The position numbers and the translations under genes are program-made. Below, in pieces: positions 32,264-41,964 of a stretch of 64,000 nt of DNA; position 1 is the stretch's first letter; each line of letters starts with the position of its first letter. A model generated the notes under the pieces. It worked only from the letters and a program-made list of their open reading frames with translations. It was not told the origin of the DNA and did no database searches. This DNA comes from JAAXHH01 sp965225915 (GTDB lineage Bacteria; JAAXHH01). Location of the stretch: assembly GCA_965225915.1 (NCBI GenBank), contig OZ245326.1, positions 2,170,001 through 2,234,000 of the forward strand, written 5' to 3'.

Positions 32264-33637
32264 ATGAATAGTCAAAGCGACGGGGTGGAACGACTGCCGC
32301 CACAGGCCGTGGAAGCGGAAGCGGCTGTTCTGGGCGCCATGCTGCTGGAAAAGGACGCCATATCGATCGTAATCGAGATCCTCGACGATACGGCGTTCTA
32401 CCGAGAAGCCAACCGCAAGATATACAACGCCATTATCGTCCTGTACGACCGAAACGAACCCACCGACCTGATCACGCTGAGCGAAGAACTGGACAAGCGG
32501 CAGGAACTGGCCACCGTGGGGGGATCGTTCTACCTGGCCGGGCTGGTGGACAGCGTGTCCACGGCGGCCAACGTGGAGTACCACGCCCAGATAGTCCACG
32601 AAAAATCCCAGGGCCGCAAGCTGATCAACGTGGCCACCCAGATCGCCTCCCGGGCTTATGAATCCAAGGAAAACACCGCGGATCTGCTGGATGAGGCTGA
32701 GCAGATGGTGTTTGCCCTTTCCCAGCGCGACGCCCGCCGCGGATTCACCCAGCTCAATCCGATCCTGCACGATACCTTCGAGAACATCGAAAAGCTACAT
32801 GAACAGGACAGTACCGTCACCGGTGTTCCCACGGGGTTTACCAAGCTGGATGAATTGACCGCCGGGTTTCAGCGCGGGGACCTGGTCATTATCGCGGCCC
32901 GGCCGGCCATGGGCAAGACGGCCCTCTGCCTGAATATAATCCGCCACATCGCGGTGGAAAAACAGACCGGTGTCGGGTTATTCAGTCTCGAAATGACCAG
33001 CCACCAACTGGCCCAGCGGATGCTCTGCAGCGAAGCGCGGGTGGATTCTCACCTGATGCGGACCGGCCGTCTTCCCGGCGACGCCTGGTCGAACCTGAGC
33101 ATCGCGGTGGGGGCCCTTGCAACCGCACCCGTATTCATCGACGAAACCCCGGCGTTATCGGTCACCGAAATGCGTTCCCGGGCGCGGAGACTCATGTCCG
33201 AGCGAAACGACATCGGCCTGCTTGCCGTCGATTACATGCAGTTGATGCGGGGCCCGAAAGACGCCGAGAACAGGCAGCAGGAGATATCCGCCATCTCCCG
33301 GAACCTGAAGGCCCTCGCGAAGGAGCTGAACGTCCCCATCGTCGCCCTCTCGCAGCTTTCCCGGGCCGTGGAAACCCGCGGCGGCGACGGCAGGCCGCAA
33401 CTGTCCGATCTCAGGGAATCGGGCGCGATTGAACAGGATGCCGACGTCGTTCTGTTCATCTACCGGCCCGCCCGTTACGGAGACGGAGAGGAACACGAGC
33501 AGAACCACGCGGAAATCATCATCGGCAAACAGCGCAACGGTCCCATCGGCACAGTGGACCTGGTTTTCGTGGACCGCTTCGCCCGGTTTGAAAACCCGGA
33601 TCTGTACCACGAAGTTCCGGGTTCCCCCTCCTACTGA
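32264..33637 (+). CDS. dnaB: Replicative DNA helicase DnaB
   Basis: Hexameric fork helicase. It has 457 residues: N-terminal collar (PPQAVEAEAAVLGAMLLE, 12-29), linker, and a RecA-like C-terminal domain with Walker A AARPAMGKTAL (about 206-216), FSLEMTSHQLAQRML, Walker B LLAVDYMQLM, ALSQLSRAVE and SDLRESGAIEQDADVV. No intein. It sits between udg and an ABC ATPase gene in the long operon. Confidence 0.97.
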   Translation: MNSQSDGVERLPPQAVEAEAAVLGAMLLEKDAISIVIEILDDTAFYREANRKIYNAIIVLYDRNEPTDLITLSEELDKRQELATVGGSFYLAGLVDSVSTAANVEYHAQIVHEKSQGRKLINVATQIASRAYESKENTADLLDEAEQMVFALSQRDARRGFTQLNPILHDTFENIEKLHEQDSTVTGVPTGFTKLDELTAGFQRGDLVIIAARPAMGKTALCLNIIRHIAVEKQTGVGLFSLEMTSHQLAQRMLCSEARVDSHLMRTGRLPGDAWSNLSIAVGALATAPVFIDETPALSVTEMRSRARRLMSERNDIGLLAVDYMQLMRGPKDAENRQQEISAISRNLKALAKELNVPIVALSQLSRAVETRGGDGRPQLSDLRESGAIEQDADVVLFIYRPARYGDGEEHEQNHAEIIIGKQRNGPIGTVDLVFVDRFARFENPDLYHEVPGSPSY

Positions 33638-33669
33638 TCATCCTTGCGCAGGAAGCCCGCTACCAGCCC

Positions 33670-34416
33670 ATGATCGAAATCATCCACTTAAAAAAAGCCT
33701 TCGGGAAATCGGTGTTGAAGGACGTCAACCTGACCATCGAATCCGGGGAAACCATGGTCATTATCGGTCGCAGCGGATGTGGCAAGAGCGTGCTGCTCAA
33801 GCACATCACGGGACTGTTGCACCCCGATGGCGGAACCCTCCTGGTGGATGACAGGGACGTGACCCGGTTGAATGGACACGATCTGAACGAGATCAGGAAA
33901 CGGTTCGGTTTCCTGTTCCAGGGCGGCGCCCTGTTCGATTCCATGACCGTGGGAGAGAACGTGGGAATCGGCCTGAAAGTTCACACCGACCGGACGGAGA
34001 TCGAGGTCGACGAACGGGTGCGGACCTGCTTGCAGATGGTCGGCCTCTCCGGCGTGGAGGAGCAGAAACCCGCTGAACTGTCGGGAGGCATGCGGAAAAG
34101 GGTGGGGCTCGCTCGCGCAATCGCCATGAATCCGGAGTACATTCTATACGACGAACCCACCACGGGTCTGGATCCGATCATGGCGGACATCATAAACGAC
34201 CTGATCCTGGACATGAATCAGAGACTGTCAGTGACGGCGATCGCGGTGACCCATGACATGATCAGCGCGTACAAGATCGCGGATCGTATCGCCTTGCTCC
34301 ATGACGGGGTGATTCACATAGTGGGGACGCCGGATGAAATCAGAAACAGCGACGACCCGCTGGTTCAACAGTTCATACTGGGCCGCGGCGAAGGGCCCAT
34401 CAAATCGCTGGAATAG
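33670..34416 (+). CDS. ABC transporter ATP-binding protein, MlaF-like
   Basis: A 248-residue ATPase of the Mla/Ttg2 retrograde phospholipid-transport type. Walker A IGRSGCGKSVLL (about 37-48), Q-loop FLFQGGALFDSMTVGENV (typical of MlaF), signature LSGGMRKRVGLARAIA, Walker B ILYDEPTTGLDPIM and H-loop VTHDM. No MlaE permease or MCE protein gene is next to it; the partners must be elsewhere. The gap after dnaB is 32 bp. Confidence 0.85.
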   Translation: MIEIIHLKKAFGKSVLKDVNLTIESGETMVIIGRSGCGKSVLLKHITGLLHPDGGTLLVDDRDVTRLNGHDLNEIRKRFGFLFQGGALFDSMTVGENVGIGLKVHTDRTEIEVDERVRTCLQMVGLSGVEEQKPAELSGGMRKRVGLARAIAMNPEYILYDEPTTGLDPIMADIINDLILDMNQRLSVTAIAVTHDMISAYKIADRIALLHDGVIHIVGTPDEIRNSDDPLVQQFILGRGEGPIKSLE

Positions 34417-34455
34417 TCATGAATAACAAGGCAAAAGGGCTACGGGTCTCCCGGT

Positions 34456-35613
34456 ATGGCGTCGCTGGACTTTAACCTGGTCGCCGTGGACCCGGCTTCC
34501 AACGCGCGGGCTGGGCGCATGAAGACGCCCCACGGCGTGATCCGCACGCCGGTGTTCATGCCCGTGGGAACCCAGGCAACGGTGAAGACGCTGACCCCGG
34601 AGGACCTTGAAGCCGCCGGCGCGCAGATCATACTCAGCAACACGTACCATCTGTTTCTCCGTCCCGGGCACGATCTAATCAGGGAGATGGGGGGGCTCCA
34701 CGGCTTCATGAACTGGCGGCGCCCCATATTCACGGACAGCGGGGGTTACCAGGTATTCAGCCTGTCGGACCTCAGGTCCATCCAGGAAGAGGGGGTGACG
34801 TTTCAATCGCACATCGACGGCTCGCGGCACCTGTTCACGCCCGAGTCCGTCATGGAAATCGAGACGGCGCTCGGAGCTGATATCATCGCACCTCTCGACG
34901 AGTGCCCGCCGTACCCGTGCGACTACCGGTACGCGAAGGATTCCGCCGCAATGACGTTTCGCTGGGCGGCCCGTTCCCGGAAACGCTTCGAAGAACTGGA
35001 AGAGGTACGGGCGAGCCCCCAGGCGCTGCTCGGCATCGTGCAGGGAAGCGTGTACGAAGACCTCCGGGTCGACTGTGCGCGATCACTGGTCGACCAGGGA
35101 TTCGACGCCTATGCCATCGGCGGCATGTCGATTGGAGAGCCGAAGTCGACCATGGGCGATCTGATCGATGCCACCGTCGAGTGCCTGCCGAAGGACCGGC
35201 CCCGATACCTGATGGGCGCGGGGACTCCGGAAGATCTCGTCGACGCGGTGGGGCGGGGAATCGATATGTTCGATTGTGTGATTCCCACACGCGAAGGTCG
35301 TAACGGCGCGCTTTATACCCGTTTCGGTCGCATCAATATCTACAACGCCCGATTCAGGGAGGACGCGGGTCCCATCGATGAATCCTGTTCCTGTTACGCC
35401 TGCCGGACCTTCAGCAGATCGTACATCCGGCACCTGTTCCGAGCGGGAGAGATCCTCGGTCCGAGGATGGGGACCCTGCACAACATCCACTTCTACGTTG
35501 GCCTGGCCACCGAGATGGGAGAAGCCATCCGGGAGGAACGGTTCGCCGCGTGGAGCAGATCGTTTCTGACCACGTATCGCAAGGAAAAAGAACGAAAGGA
35601 GTGTCCTAAGTGA
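34456..35613 (+). CDS. tgt: tRNA-guanine transglycosylase
   Basis: Exchanges guanine-34 for preQ1 in queuosine tRNAs. It has 385 residues: TPVFMPVGTQATVK, FTDSGGYQVFSL (first catalytic Asp), DECPPYP, QGSVYEDLR, GGMSIGEPK, the nucleophile region MFDCVIPTREGRNG, and Zn ligands CSCYACRTFSRSYIRH. The motif PTREGRNG differs from the E. coli PTRNARNG but resembles other bacterial enzymes. It precedes yajC, a widely conserved pair. Confidence 0.96.
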   Translation: MASLDFNLVAVDPASNARAGRMKTPHGVIRTPVFMPVGTQATVKTLTPEDLEAAGAQIILSNTYHLFLRPGHDLIREMGGLHGFMNWRRPIFTDSGGYQVFSLSDLRSIQEEGVTFQSHIDGSRHLFTPESVMEIETALGADIIAPLDECPPYPCDYRYAKDSAAMTFRWAARSRKRFEELEEVRASPQALLGIVQGSVYEDLRVDCARSLVDQGFDAYAIGGMSIGEPKSTMGDLIDATVECLPKDRPRYLMGAGTPEDLVDAVGRGIDMFDCVIPTREGRNGALYTRFGRINIYNARFREDAGPIDESCSCYACRTFSRSYIRHLFRAGEILGPRMGTLHNIHFYVGLATEMGEAIREERFAAWSRSFLTTYRKEKERKECPK

Positions 35614-35939
35614 TTCAAGATGCCTATGCCATGGGTCCGTCCACGGGCGGAGGGGATGCCGGCGGTCCGGGATTCCTGATATCCATGATCCCCATACTGT
35701 TGATGTTCGCCATCATTTACCTGCTGTTGATCCGGCCGCAACAGAAGAAACAGCGGGAACACCAGACCATGCTGGAAAGTCTGCAGAACGGAGACAAGGT
35801 GGTTACTCAGGGAGGGATCATCGGCGTCATCACCGGGCTCAAGGCGGACACCGTCACGGTGCGGATTGCCGATGCCGTCCGCGTCGATCTGCAGCGCAGC
35901 GCCATATCTCGCCTGGTCAGCGGCAAGAAGGGAAACTAG
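35610..35939 (+). CDS. yajC: Preprotein translocase subunit YajC
   Basis: Small accessory membrane protein of SecDF. It has 109 residues: one transmembrane helix (FLISMIPILLMFAIIYLLLIRPQQK, read in two short parts) and a cytosolic domain with LQNGDKVVTQGGIIGVITG. The GTG start at 35610 overlaps the tgt stop and has AAGGAG 8 bases upstream. SecD and SecF are not in the window. Confidence 0.93.
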   Translation: MIQDAYAMGPSTGGGDAGGPGFLISMIPILLMFAIIYLLLIRPQQKKQREHQTMLESLQNGDKVVTQGGIIGVITGLKADTVTVRIADAVRVDLQRSAISRLVSGKKGN

Positions 35940-35957
35940 GAAGAGTAGGAAGGCAGC

Positions 35958-36512
35958 ATGGCGGTCAGACCCATACGCATATACGGCGACCCGGTCCTTC
36001 GGGAGAAAGCGCGTCCGGTCGGGGAAACGACGAAAGATCTTCGCCGGCTCGCGGAGGACATGATCGACACCATGATCGAGGCTGAGGGCATCGGTCTCGC
36101 CGCTCCGCAGGTCGGTGAGACCATCCGCATGTACGTCGTGAATCTCGGGGCGATCAGCCCGGAACTCCTTCTGGACCGCAATGGTCCGTTTCTGGAGGGA
36201 AGCCCGAAACACCTCGTGCTGGTGAATCCGCGCGTCGTCAAGCAAGAAGGCGAGCAGACGGGCGAGGAAGGCTGCCTGAGTTTTCCGGAAATGTTCGACA
36301 AGGTGACCCGGCCTGAAATCGTGCGCATCGAGGCCACGGACCTGGACGGCCGAACCCTGGAAATCGAGGGCTGCGGACTGCTGGCCCGGGTCCTGGTGCA
36401 TGAATACGACCACCTGGAAGGTGTGCTGTTTATCGATCACCTGAGCAAGTTCCGCCTCCAGTTCCTCCGCAGCCGATTGAAGAAACTCAAAGCGAGTAAC
36501 CAGGCTGACTGA
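35958..36512 (+). CDS. def: Peptide deformylase
   Basis: Removes the formyl group from nascent proteins. It has 184 residues with all three motifs: GIGLAAPQVG (44-53), EGCLSFP (metal ligand C106) and HEYDHLEG (H148, catalytic E149, H152). It forms the common def-fmt pair and is followed 1 bp later by fmt. Confidence 0.97.
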   Translation: MAVRPIRIYGDPVLREKARPVGETTKDLRRLAEDMIDTMIEAEGIGLAAPQVGETIRMYVVNLGAISPELLLDRNGPFLEGSPKHLVLVNPRVVKQEGEQTGEEGCLSFPEMFDKVTRPEIVRIEATDLDGRTLEIEGCGLLARVLVHEYDHLEGVLFIDHLSKFRLQFLRSRLKKLKASNQAD

Positions 36513-36513
36513 C

Positions 36514-37479
36514 ATGCGTGTGGTCTACATGGGTACACCGGATTTCGCGGTGCCGAGTCTCGAAGCGCTGATCGGGCGGCCGGGACGGTCGGGACACGAA
36601 GTGGCCGGAATCGTCACCGGACCCGACCGGCGGAAGGGCCGCGGGTTAAGGACTGTTTCATCGCCGGTTAAGCAAGCGGCCCTGCGGCACGGCATTCCCC
36701 TCTGGCAACCAGAACGGCTGCGAGATCCGGATTTCCTGAACGCTCTGCGGGCCCTGGAGGCCGATCTTTTCGTGGTAGTGGCCTTTCGAATTCTTCCAGC
36801 CGAACTACTGAAGATTCCGCCTGCCGGCACGGTCAACCTCCATCCGTCCCTGCTCCCCAGGTACCGTGGCGCGGCGCCCATACAGTGGGCGGTCATGAAC
36901 GGAGACCAGGAGACGGGCGTCACAACGTTCCTGATCGAAAGGAAGGTGGACGCGGGAGACATACTCTGCCAGGAGACGGTGCCAATCGAACCGGAAGAAA
37001 CCGCCGGGGAGCTGAACGAACGCCTGTCGCGTATCGGTGCGGAACTCCTCCTGCGTACCATGCACCTGATGGCGGATGAAGGCATCCGGCCACGGCCCCA
37101 GACGGGCGACGCGACACCGGCGCCCAGGATATCCAGGGAGGACGGCCGCATCGACTGGAGTCAACCGGCCCCGGTCATCCACAACAAGGTGCGGGGCCTG
37201 AATCCCGTCCCCATGGCCTTTACCTCGTGGCGGAACAAAAACATCAGGATCGTATCCAGTCAGCCGGTTTACCATGGAGGGGAAAGCGGATTCGCACCGG
37301 GCAGGATCATCACCGCCGACGAACGGCTGGGTATTACGGTACAGACCGGAGAAGGCGGGTTGAAACTGGTCATGGTACAGCCCGAGGGACGAAACCGGAT
37401 CCACGGAACAGCGTTCCTGCGGGGCTACCGGCCCTCGATAGGCGACCGATTCGGCATGAATGACGCGGAGTCCCTATGA
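36514..37479 (+). CDS. fmt: Methionyl-tRNA formyltransferase
   Basis: Formylates initiator Met-tRNA. It has 321 residues: VYMGTPDFAVPSLEAL, the folate-site NLHPSLLPRYRGAAPIQWAV, TGVTTFLIERKVDAGDIL, and a C-terminal OB-like domain (VRGLNPVPMAFT). Directly after def; the next gene, rsmB, is 99 bp on with no recognised signal in between. Confidence 0.97.
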   Translation: MRVVYMGTPDFAVPSLEALIGRPGRSGHEVAGIVTGPDRRKGRGLRTVSSPVKQAALRHGIPLWQPERLRDPDFLNALRALEADLFVVVAFRILPAELLKIPPAGTVNLHPSLLPRYRGAAPIQWAVMNGDQETGVTTFLIERKVDAGDILCQETVPIEPEETAGELNERLSRIGAELLLRTMHLMADEGIRPRPQTGDATPAPRISREDGRIDWSQPAPVIHNKVRGLNPVPMAFTSWRNKNIRIVSSQPVYHGGESGFAPGRIITADERLGITVQTGEGGLKLVMVQPEGRNRIHGTAFLRGYRPSIGDRFGMNDAESL

Positions 37480-37578
37480 TGCGGAGGCCGTATGCCGGGT
37501 CGGAGGCCGGGTGACGGTCTGTAACGGTCTACGGACAGATTGAAGCGGCCGCGAAGATCCGATACGGGATGCGGGACC

Positions 37579-38961
37579 ATGGTTCAATTACACGGAGGAA
37601 CGTCGACCATTTCGGACAGGAACCCGCCCATTATTCGCGAGGTCGCGCTAAAGGCGCTGCATCGAGCGGAAACCCGGGGCGTCATGCCGCGTGACGCCCT
37701 CAACACCTTCTTTCAGCGGTACGTCTACAGTGATCGGGACAAGGCCTTCGCGACCGAGGTGGTATACGGCACCATCCGTTGGCAGCGCCGCCTGGACTGG
37801 ATGCTCGGTCAACTGATGCGGGGAAACCCGGAATCGTTGACGCCGTGGATACGTCAGATTCTTCGGATGGGCCTGTACCAGCTGATGATGATGGACAAGG
37901 TTCCCGATGCCGCCGCCACCCATGAGTCCGTGGAGCTTGCCCGGCGGTACGGACACCAGGGAACCGTTCGTCTGACCAACGCCATCCTGAGGACGGCCAT
38001 TCGAAAGCGGGGTCAGCTTGAGCGGCCGGAATACAGGGAAGATCCCGTCAAGGAACTCGGGGTCACGCATTCCTACCCGGCATGGTTGACGAAGCGATGG
38101 ACCGAGCGTTACGGAATGGAGGTCGCCGCCGGCCTGATGGAGGCAGGAAACCGAACGCCGCCCCTGACTATCCGGGTGAACACGTCGCGCACCATCCCCC
38201 GGGACCTGGCCGAGACGTTGAATCGTCATGATATCCACGTGGAACCGGGTCGCTGGCTCGGGGATTTCCTGGCGATTCGGCACACGGGCGACCTGCGTCG
38301 TCTGCCCTGCCACGAAGAGGGCCTGTTCCAGGTCCAGGACGAAAGCGCGGGCCTCGCGGTGAGGCTTCTCGACCCGAAGAAGGGTGAGACCATTGTCGAT
38401 TTATGTTGCGCACCGGGCGGAAAAACTACATATATTGCGCAATTTGTTTGCGCGGGCGGACGGGTGATTGCCTGCGATACGTCGCTGCATCGACTCCGCC
38501 GGGTTGAGGAACTCAGGCGGCGAATGGGGTTGGGGCAGGTACGTCTCGTCGTTATGGATGGCAGGTGGCCGGGACTGGATTTCGAGGCCGACCGCGTCCT
38601 GATCGACGCCCCCTGTTCGGGGCTTGGCACCATCGCGCGCAGACCCGATCTGCGCTGGCGGCGCAGGGTGGAGGATATCGGCAGGCTCCACGACCTGCAA
38701 CTGGCGCTGCTGGATAGAGGCGCCGGACTGGTGAAGAAGGGCGGCGTCCTGGTGTACAGTACGTGCACCATCGAGCCGGAAGAAAATGAAGATGTCGTGG
38801 CCACGTTTTGTAAGAAGCATCCCGGATTTCACGTGGAGAAACCCGGGGACTGGCCGGAGGAACTGGCCGGGGTTATGGATGACGAGGGCAGGATCGGCAC
38901 GCTGCCTTCCGCACACGGCGTAGATGGCAGCTTTGCGGCAAGGCTGAGAAGAGACGGCTGA
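37579..38961 (+). CDS. rsmB: 16S rRNA (cytosine-967-C5)-methyltransferase RsmB
   Basis: SAM-dependent m5C967 methylation of 16S rRNA. It has 460 residues: a NusB-like N-terminal domain (REVALKALHRAETRGVMPRDALN) and a Rossmann methyltransferase with DLCCAPGGKTTYIAQF, the DAPCSGLGTIARRPDLRWRR motif IV and catalytic-Cys STCTIEPEENEDV. The ATG at 37579 follows GCGGGA; a TTG 39 bases upstream is less likely. The def-fmt-rsmB order is widely conserved. Confidence 0.95.
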   Translation: MVQLHGGTSTISDRNPPIIREVALKALHRAETRGVMPRDALNTFFQRYVYSDRDKAFATEVVYGTIRWQRRLDWMLGQLMRGNPESLTPWIRQILRMGLYQLMMMDKVPDAAATHESVELARRYGHQGTVRLTNAILRTAIRKRGQLERPEYREDPVKELGVTHSYPAWLTKRWTERYGMEVAAGLMEAGNRTPPLTIRVNTSRTIPRDLAETLNRHDIHVEPGRWLGDFLAIRHTGDLRRLPCHEEGLFQVQDESAGLAVRLLDPKKGETIVDLCCAPGGKTTYIAQFVCAGGRVIACDTSLHRLRRVEELRRRMGLGQVRLVVMDGRWPGLDFEADRVLIDAPCSGLGTIARRPDLRWRRRVEDIGRLHDLQLALLDRGAGLVKKGGVLVYSTCTIEPEENEDVVATFCKKHPGFHVEKPGDWPEELAGVMDDEGRIGTLPSAHGVDGSFAARLRRDG

Positions 38962-38978
38962 CCGCATCGGAGGGAATC

Positions 38979-40313
38979 GTGTTTGAAGAACTGTCCGGTC
39001 GCATGGAGGGGATCGTCAGAAAGCTCCGCGGCCAGGGTAAACTGACGGAAAAGAACATCGACGACAGTCTCCGCCAGGTGCGTCGCGCCCTGCTGGAAGC
39101 CGATGTGAATTTCAAGGTAGCCCGCATGTTCATCGACACGGTCAAGGAAAAGGCGCTGGGGCAGGGCGTGATGAAAAACCTGTCACCGGGACAGCAGATG
39201 GTGGGGATCGTCCACCAAGAACTGGTGTCCCTGATGGGGGAGGAAGCCGTCGAAGTCGCCTTCGCGGAATCGTCACCGACCATTGTCATGATGGTCGGCC
39301 TGCAGGGATCCGGAAAAACGACAGCCACGGGAAAACTGGCCCATTACTGTCTCAAGGAAGGCCGTCGCCCCATGCTGGCCGCGGCGGACGTTTACCGGCC
39401 GGCGGCGGTAAAGCAGCTGCAGGTGCTGGGCGAACAACTGAACGTGCCTGTCGTATCCCTCAAGGACAGCCGGTCGCCCGAGGCGATATGCAGGGTTGCC
39501 GTGGATCGCGCCGGGCAGCAGGACTGCGACGTGGTCATTCTGGATACAGCCGGACGCCTGCACGTCGACGACGAGATGATGGGCGAACTGCGAAGCATAC
39601 GCGGGACGGTCCATCCTCACGAGATCCTGCTCGTAGTGGACGGGATGACGGGCCAGGACGCGGTCAACGTGGCGGAGGCCTTCGATCAAAGCCTCGATAT
39701 CGACGGTTGCATCCTGACAAAAATGGACGGAGACGCCCGGGGCGGCGCGGCGCTGTCCATACGGCAAATCACCCGCAAGCCCATCAAGTTCGTGGGGGTA
39801 GGCGAGAAACTGGAGGCCATGGAGGTATTCCATCCCGAACGGATGGCGTCCCGGATCCTGGGGATGGGCGACGTGGTGTCCCTGGTCGAACGCGCGCAGG
39901 CCGTGATAGACGTAGAGGAAGCGCGGAAGCTGGAAGCCAGGTTACGCAAGCAGACATTCGACCTCGAGGATTTCCGCTCGCAACTCCAGCAACTGGGAAA
40001 AATGGGCTCCATGCAGGAACTGGTTGAGATGATGCCCGGCGTCAACAAGAAGGCGTTGAAGGGTATGGACATGGATGAAAAAGCGCTCGTTCGCATGGAC
40101 GCCATTCTGAGCTCCATGACCAGACACGAAAGGGTGCGCCCCGTGGTCATCAACGGCAGCAGACGCCGCCGTATTGCCCGGGGAAGCGGAACGAGCGTTC
40201 AGGAGGTGAATCAGCTACTCAAACAATTCAACATGATGCAGAAAATGATGAAACAGTTGAACCGGCCGGGCGCCCTCGAGCGACTCGGTCAGAAGATGGT
40301 GCCATTCAGATAG
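38979..40313 (+). CDS. ffh: Signal recognition particle GTPase Ffh (SRP54)
   Basis: Targets membrane proteins with 4.5S RNA. It has 444 residues: N domain (MFEELSGRMEGIVRKLRGQG), G domain with GLQGSGKTTATGKLA, DVYRPAA, DTAGRLHVDDEMM and TKMDGDARGGAAL, and a Met-rich M domain (FNMMQKMMKQL). GTG start. It begins the ffh-rpsP-rimM-trmD-rplS run. No 4.5S RNA gene was found nearby. Confidence 0.97.
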   Translation: MFEELSGRMEGIVRKLRGQGKLTEKNIDDSLRQVRRALLEADVNFKVARMFIDTVKEKALGQGVMKNLSPGQQMVGIVHQELVSLMGEEAVEVAFAESSPTIVMMVGLQGSGKTTATGKLAHYCLKEGRRPMLAAADVYRPAAVKQLQVLGEQLNVPVVSLKDSRSPEAICRVAVDRAGQQDCDVVILDTAGRLHVDDEMMGELRSIRGTVHPHEILLVVDGMTGQDAVNVAEAFDQSLDIDGCILTKMDGDARGGAALSIRQITRKPIKFVGVGEKLEAMEVFHPERMASRILGMGDVVSLVERAQAVIDVEEARKLEARLRKQTFDLEDFRSQLQQLGKMGSMQELVEMMPGVNKKALKGMDMDEKALVRMDAILSSMTRHERVRPVVINGSRRRRIARGSGTSVQEVNQLLKQFNMMQKMMKQLNRPGALERLGQKMVPFR

Positions 40314-40327
40314 CAGAGGAGCGAATT

Positions 40328-40612
40328 ATGGCAGTGGCCATTCGGCTTCGTCGGTCTGGAGCCAAGAAAAGACCCTTTTACCGTATCGTCGTAGCGGACG
40401 CCAGAACCCGTCTGGGCGGGAAGTACATCGATAGCCTGGGATACTACAACCCCATATCGCCGGAACAACTGGAGATGGACGTAGAAAAGGCTGTTGACTG
40501 GCTCAATCGCGGCGCCCGGCCGAGCGACACGGTACGGTCGCTTTTAGTGAAAAGCGGCGCGATGGCGAAGTGGCGCGGCGAAGATCAGGCGACAGCCGAA
40601 CCGACCGAGTGA
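40328..40612 (+). CDS. rpsP: 30S ribosomal protein S16
   Basis: Small-subunit assembly protein. It has 94 residues starting MAVAIRLRRSGAKKRPFYRIVVADAR, with YIDSLGYYNPI, the standard sequence. It is 14 bp after ffh and precedes rimM, with which it overlaps or abuts. The C-terminal ten residues are variable as usual. Confidence 0.97.
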   Translation: MAVAIRLRRSGAKKRPFYRIVVADARTRLGGKYIDSLGYYNPISPEQLEMDVEKAVDWLNRGARPSDTVRSLLVKSGAMAKWRGEDQATAEPTE

Positions 40613-41166
40613 AACCAGGTCGATCGGTCGCCGCTGCGCCGGGGCAGAGTGCATTGAGCGCAGACTGGATCAATATCGGATTCATCCGCAAACCCCACGG
40701 TCTCAAGGGCTACGTCCGGGTGGAAGGGTTGTCGGACGCCCCGGACCGATTTGAGGACCTGGACCGGATCGCCGTGGAACTGAGGGACGGACGCCGGGAG
40801 TCGCTGGAGATCGAGGACTGCAGGCAGAACGGAAACAGCTGGTTAATGAAGTTCCTCGGAATCGACACGACGGAAAACGCGGAGCATCTGCGCAGCGCTT
40901 ACATCCAGGTGCCTGAAGAAGCCGTCGCCGCTTTGCCCGAGGACGCATACTATGTTTTTGAAGTAGAGGGATGTACGGTCGTTTCAGAGGATGGAGCAGA
41001 GATCGGAATCGTAAGGGAAGTGTTGTCCTTGCCGGCGAACGACGTGTTCGTCGTGGATACGCCGGCAGGAGAAGTGATGATCCCTGTGGTCCGGGACATC
41101 GTGGTGGAACTCAGTCCCGAGGATTCGAAAATCATCATTAGACCGATTCCGGGGTTGATCGCGTAA
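40609..41166 (+). CDS. rimM: Ribosome maturation factor RimM
   Basis: Helps assemble the 30S head by binding S19. It has 185 residues from a GTG overlapping the rpsP stop (GTGA). The RimM domain begins WINIGFIRKPHGLKGYVRVEGL, and the PRC-barrel has YYVFEVEGCTVV and NDVFVVDTPAGEVMIPVV. A TTG at 40654 preceded by GGGGCAG would give a start closer to the family norm. The frame is open further upstream within rpsP, but that part is not conserved. Confidence 0.93.
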   Translation: MKPGRSVAAAPGQSALSADWINIGFIRKPHGLKGYVRVEGLSDAPDRFEDLDRIAVELRDGRRESLEIEDCRQNGNSWLMKFLGIDTTENAEHLRSAYIQVPEEAVAALPEDAYYVFEVEGCTVVSEDGAEIGIVREVLSLPANDVFVVDTPAGEVMIPVVRDIVVELSPEDSKIIIRPIPGLIA

Positions 41167-41177
41167 CGGTATAGACC

Positions 41178-41924
41178 ATGCGTATCGATATTCTGACCGC
41201 GTTTCCGGGCGTATTCGCGGGTCCGTTCGGCGAGAGCATCGTGGGCCGGGCGTGCAAGCGGGACATGGTGGACATTTTCATCCATGACCTGCGGGCGTTT
41301 ACGACGGACCGCCACAAGACCATTGATGATTACGCCTACGGCGGGAGCCCGGGCATGGTGCTCAAACCGGAACCCATATTCCGGGGCGTAAGCCATATTC
41401 GCCGGCAGGCGGACCAGGAGAGCCGGTCCCTTACCTTGTTGCTGTCGGCCCGCGGCAGGCCGTTTCTGCATGAGACCGCCAAGTCCTTCGTGGAACTGGA
41501 CCAGCTGGTTCTTATTTGCGGGCATTACAAGGGCGTTGACGAGCGTGTGGCTACGGGTCTTGACGCCGAGGAATACTCCGTGGGCGATTTTGTCGTCACC
41601 GGCGGTGAGATACCGGCCATGATGATCACGGACGCCGTGATCCGACTCATTCCCGGGGCCCTGGGTGAAATGGCATCCGCGGTGACGGATTCGCACTACG
41701 ATGGACTGCTGGGCAACGCGGTGTACACGCGTCCGGAGAACTTCCAGGAGCGGCGCGTGCCGGAAGTGCTGCTATCCGGGCATCACGAGCGCATCGAAAG
41801 ATGGCAAAGGCAGGATGCCCTGAGGAAAACCTTCCAGCATCGACCCGATCTGCTGGAAACAGTCGAATTGACCGGAGAGGATGTTAACTTTCTGAAGACC
41901 CTTCAACGGAACGAGGACGGGTAG
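41178..41924 (+). CDS. trmD: tRNA (guanine-37-N1)-methyltransferase
   Basis: Methylates G37 to prevent frameshifting. It has 248 residues of the trefoil-knot SPOUT family: MRIDILTAFPGVF, DDYAYGGSPGMVLKPEPI, ICGHYKGVDERV and SVGDFVVTGGEIPAMMITDAVIRLIPG, all characteristic. It is 11 bp after rimM and 40 bp before rplS. Confidence 0.97.
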   Translation: MRIDILTAFPGVFAGPFGESIVGRACKRDMVDIFIHDLRAFTTDRHKTIDDYAYGGSPGMVLKPEPIFRGVSHIRRQADQESRSLTLLLSARGRPFLHETAKSFVELDQLVLICGHYKGVDERVATGLDAEEYSVGDFVVTGGEIPAMMITDAVIRLIPGALGEMASAVTDSHYDGLLGNAVYTRPENFQERRVPEVLLSGHHERIERWQRQDALRKTFQHRPDLLETVELTGEDVNFLKTLQRNEDG

Positions 41925-41964
41925 AATACGACCCGCGGTCGTTCGAAAGGACGGAAACGAAATC

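Noticed and set aside
35262..35316. Odd Tgt motif PTREGRNG
   Set aside because: Similar variants (for example PTRSGRNG) are known in functional bacterial enzymes, so this is within normal variation.
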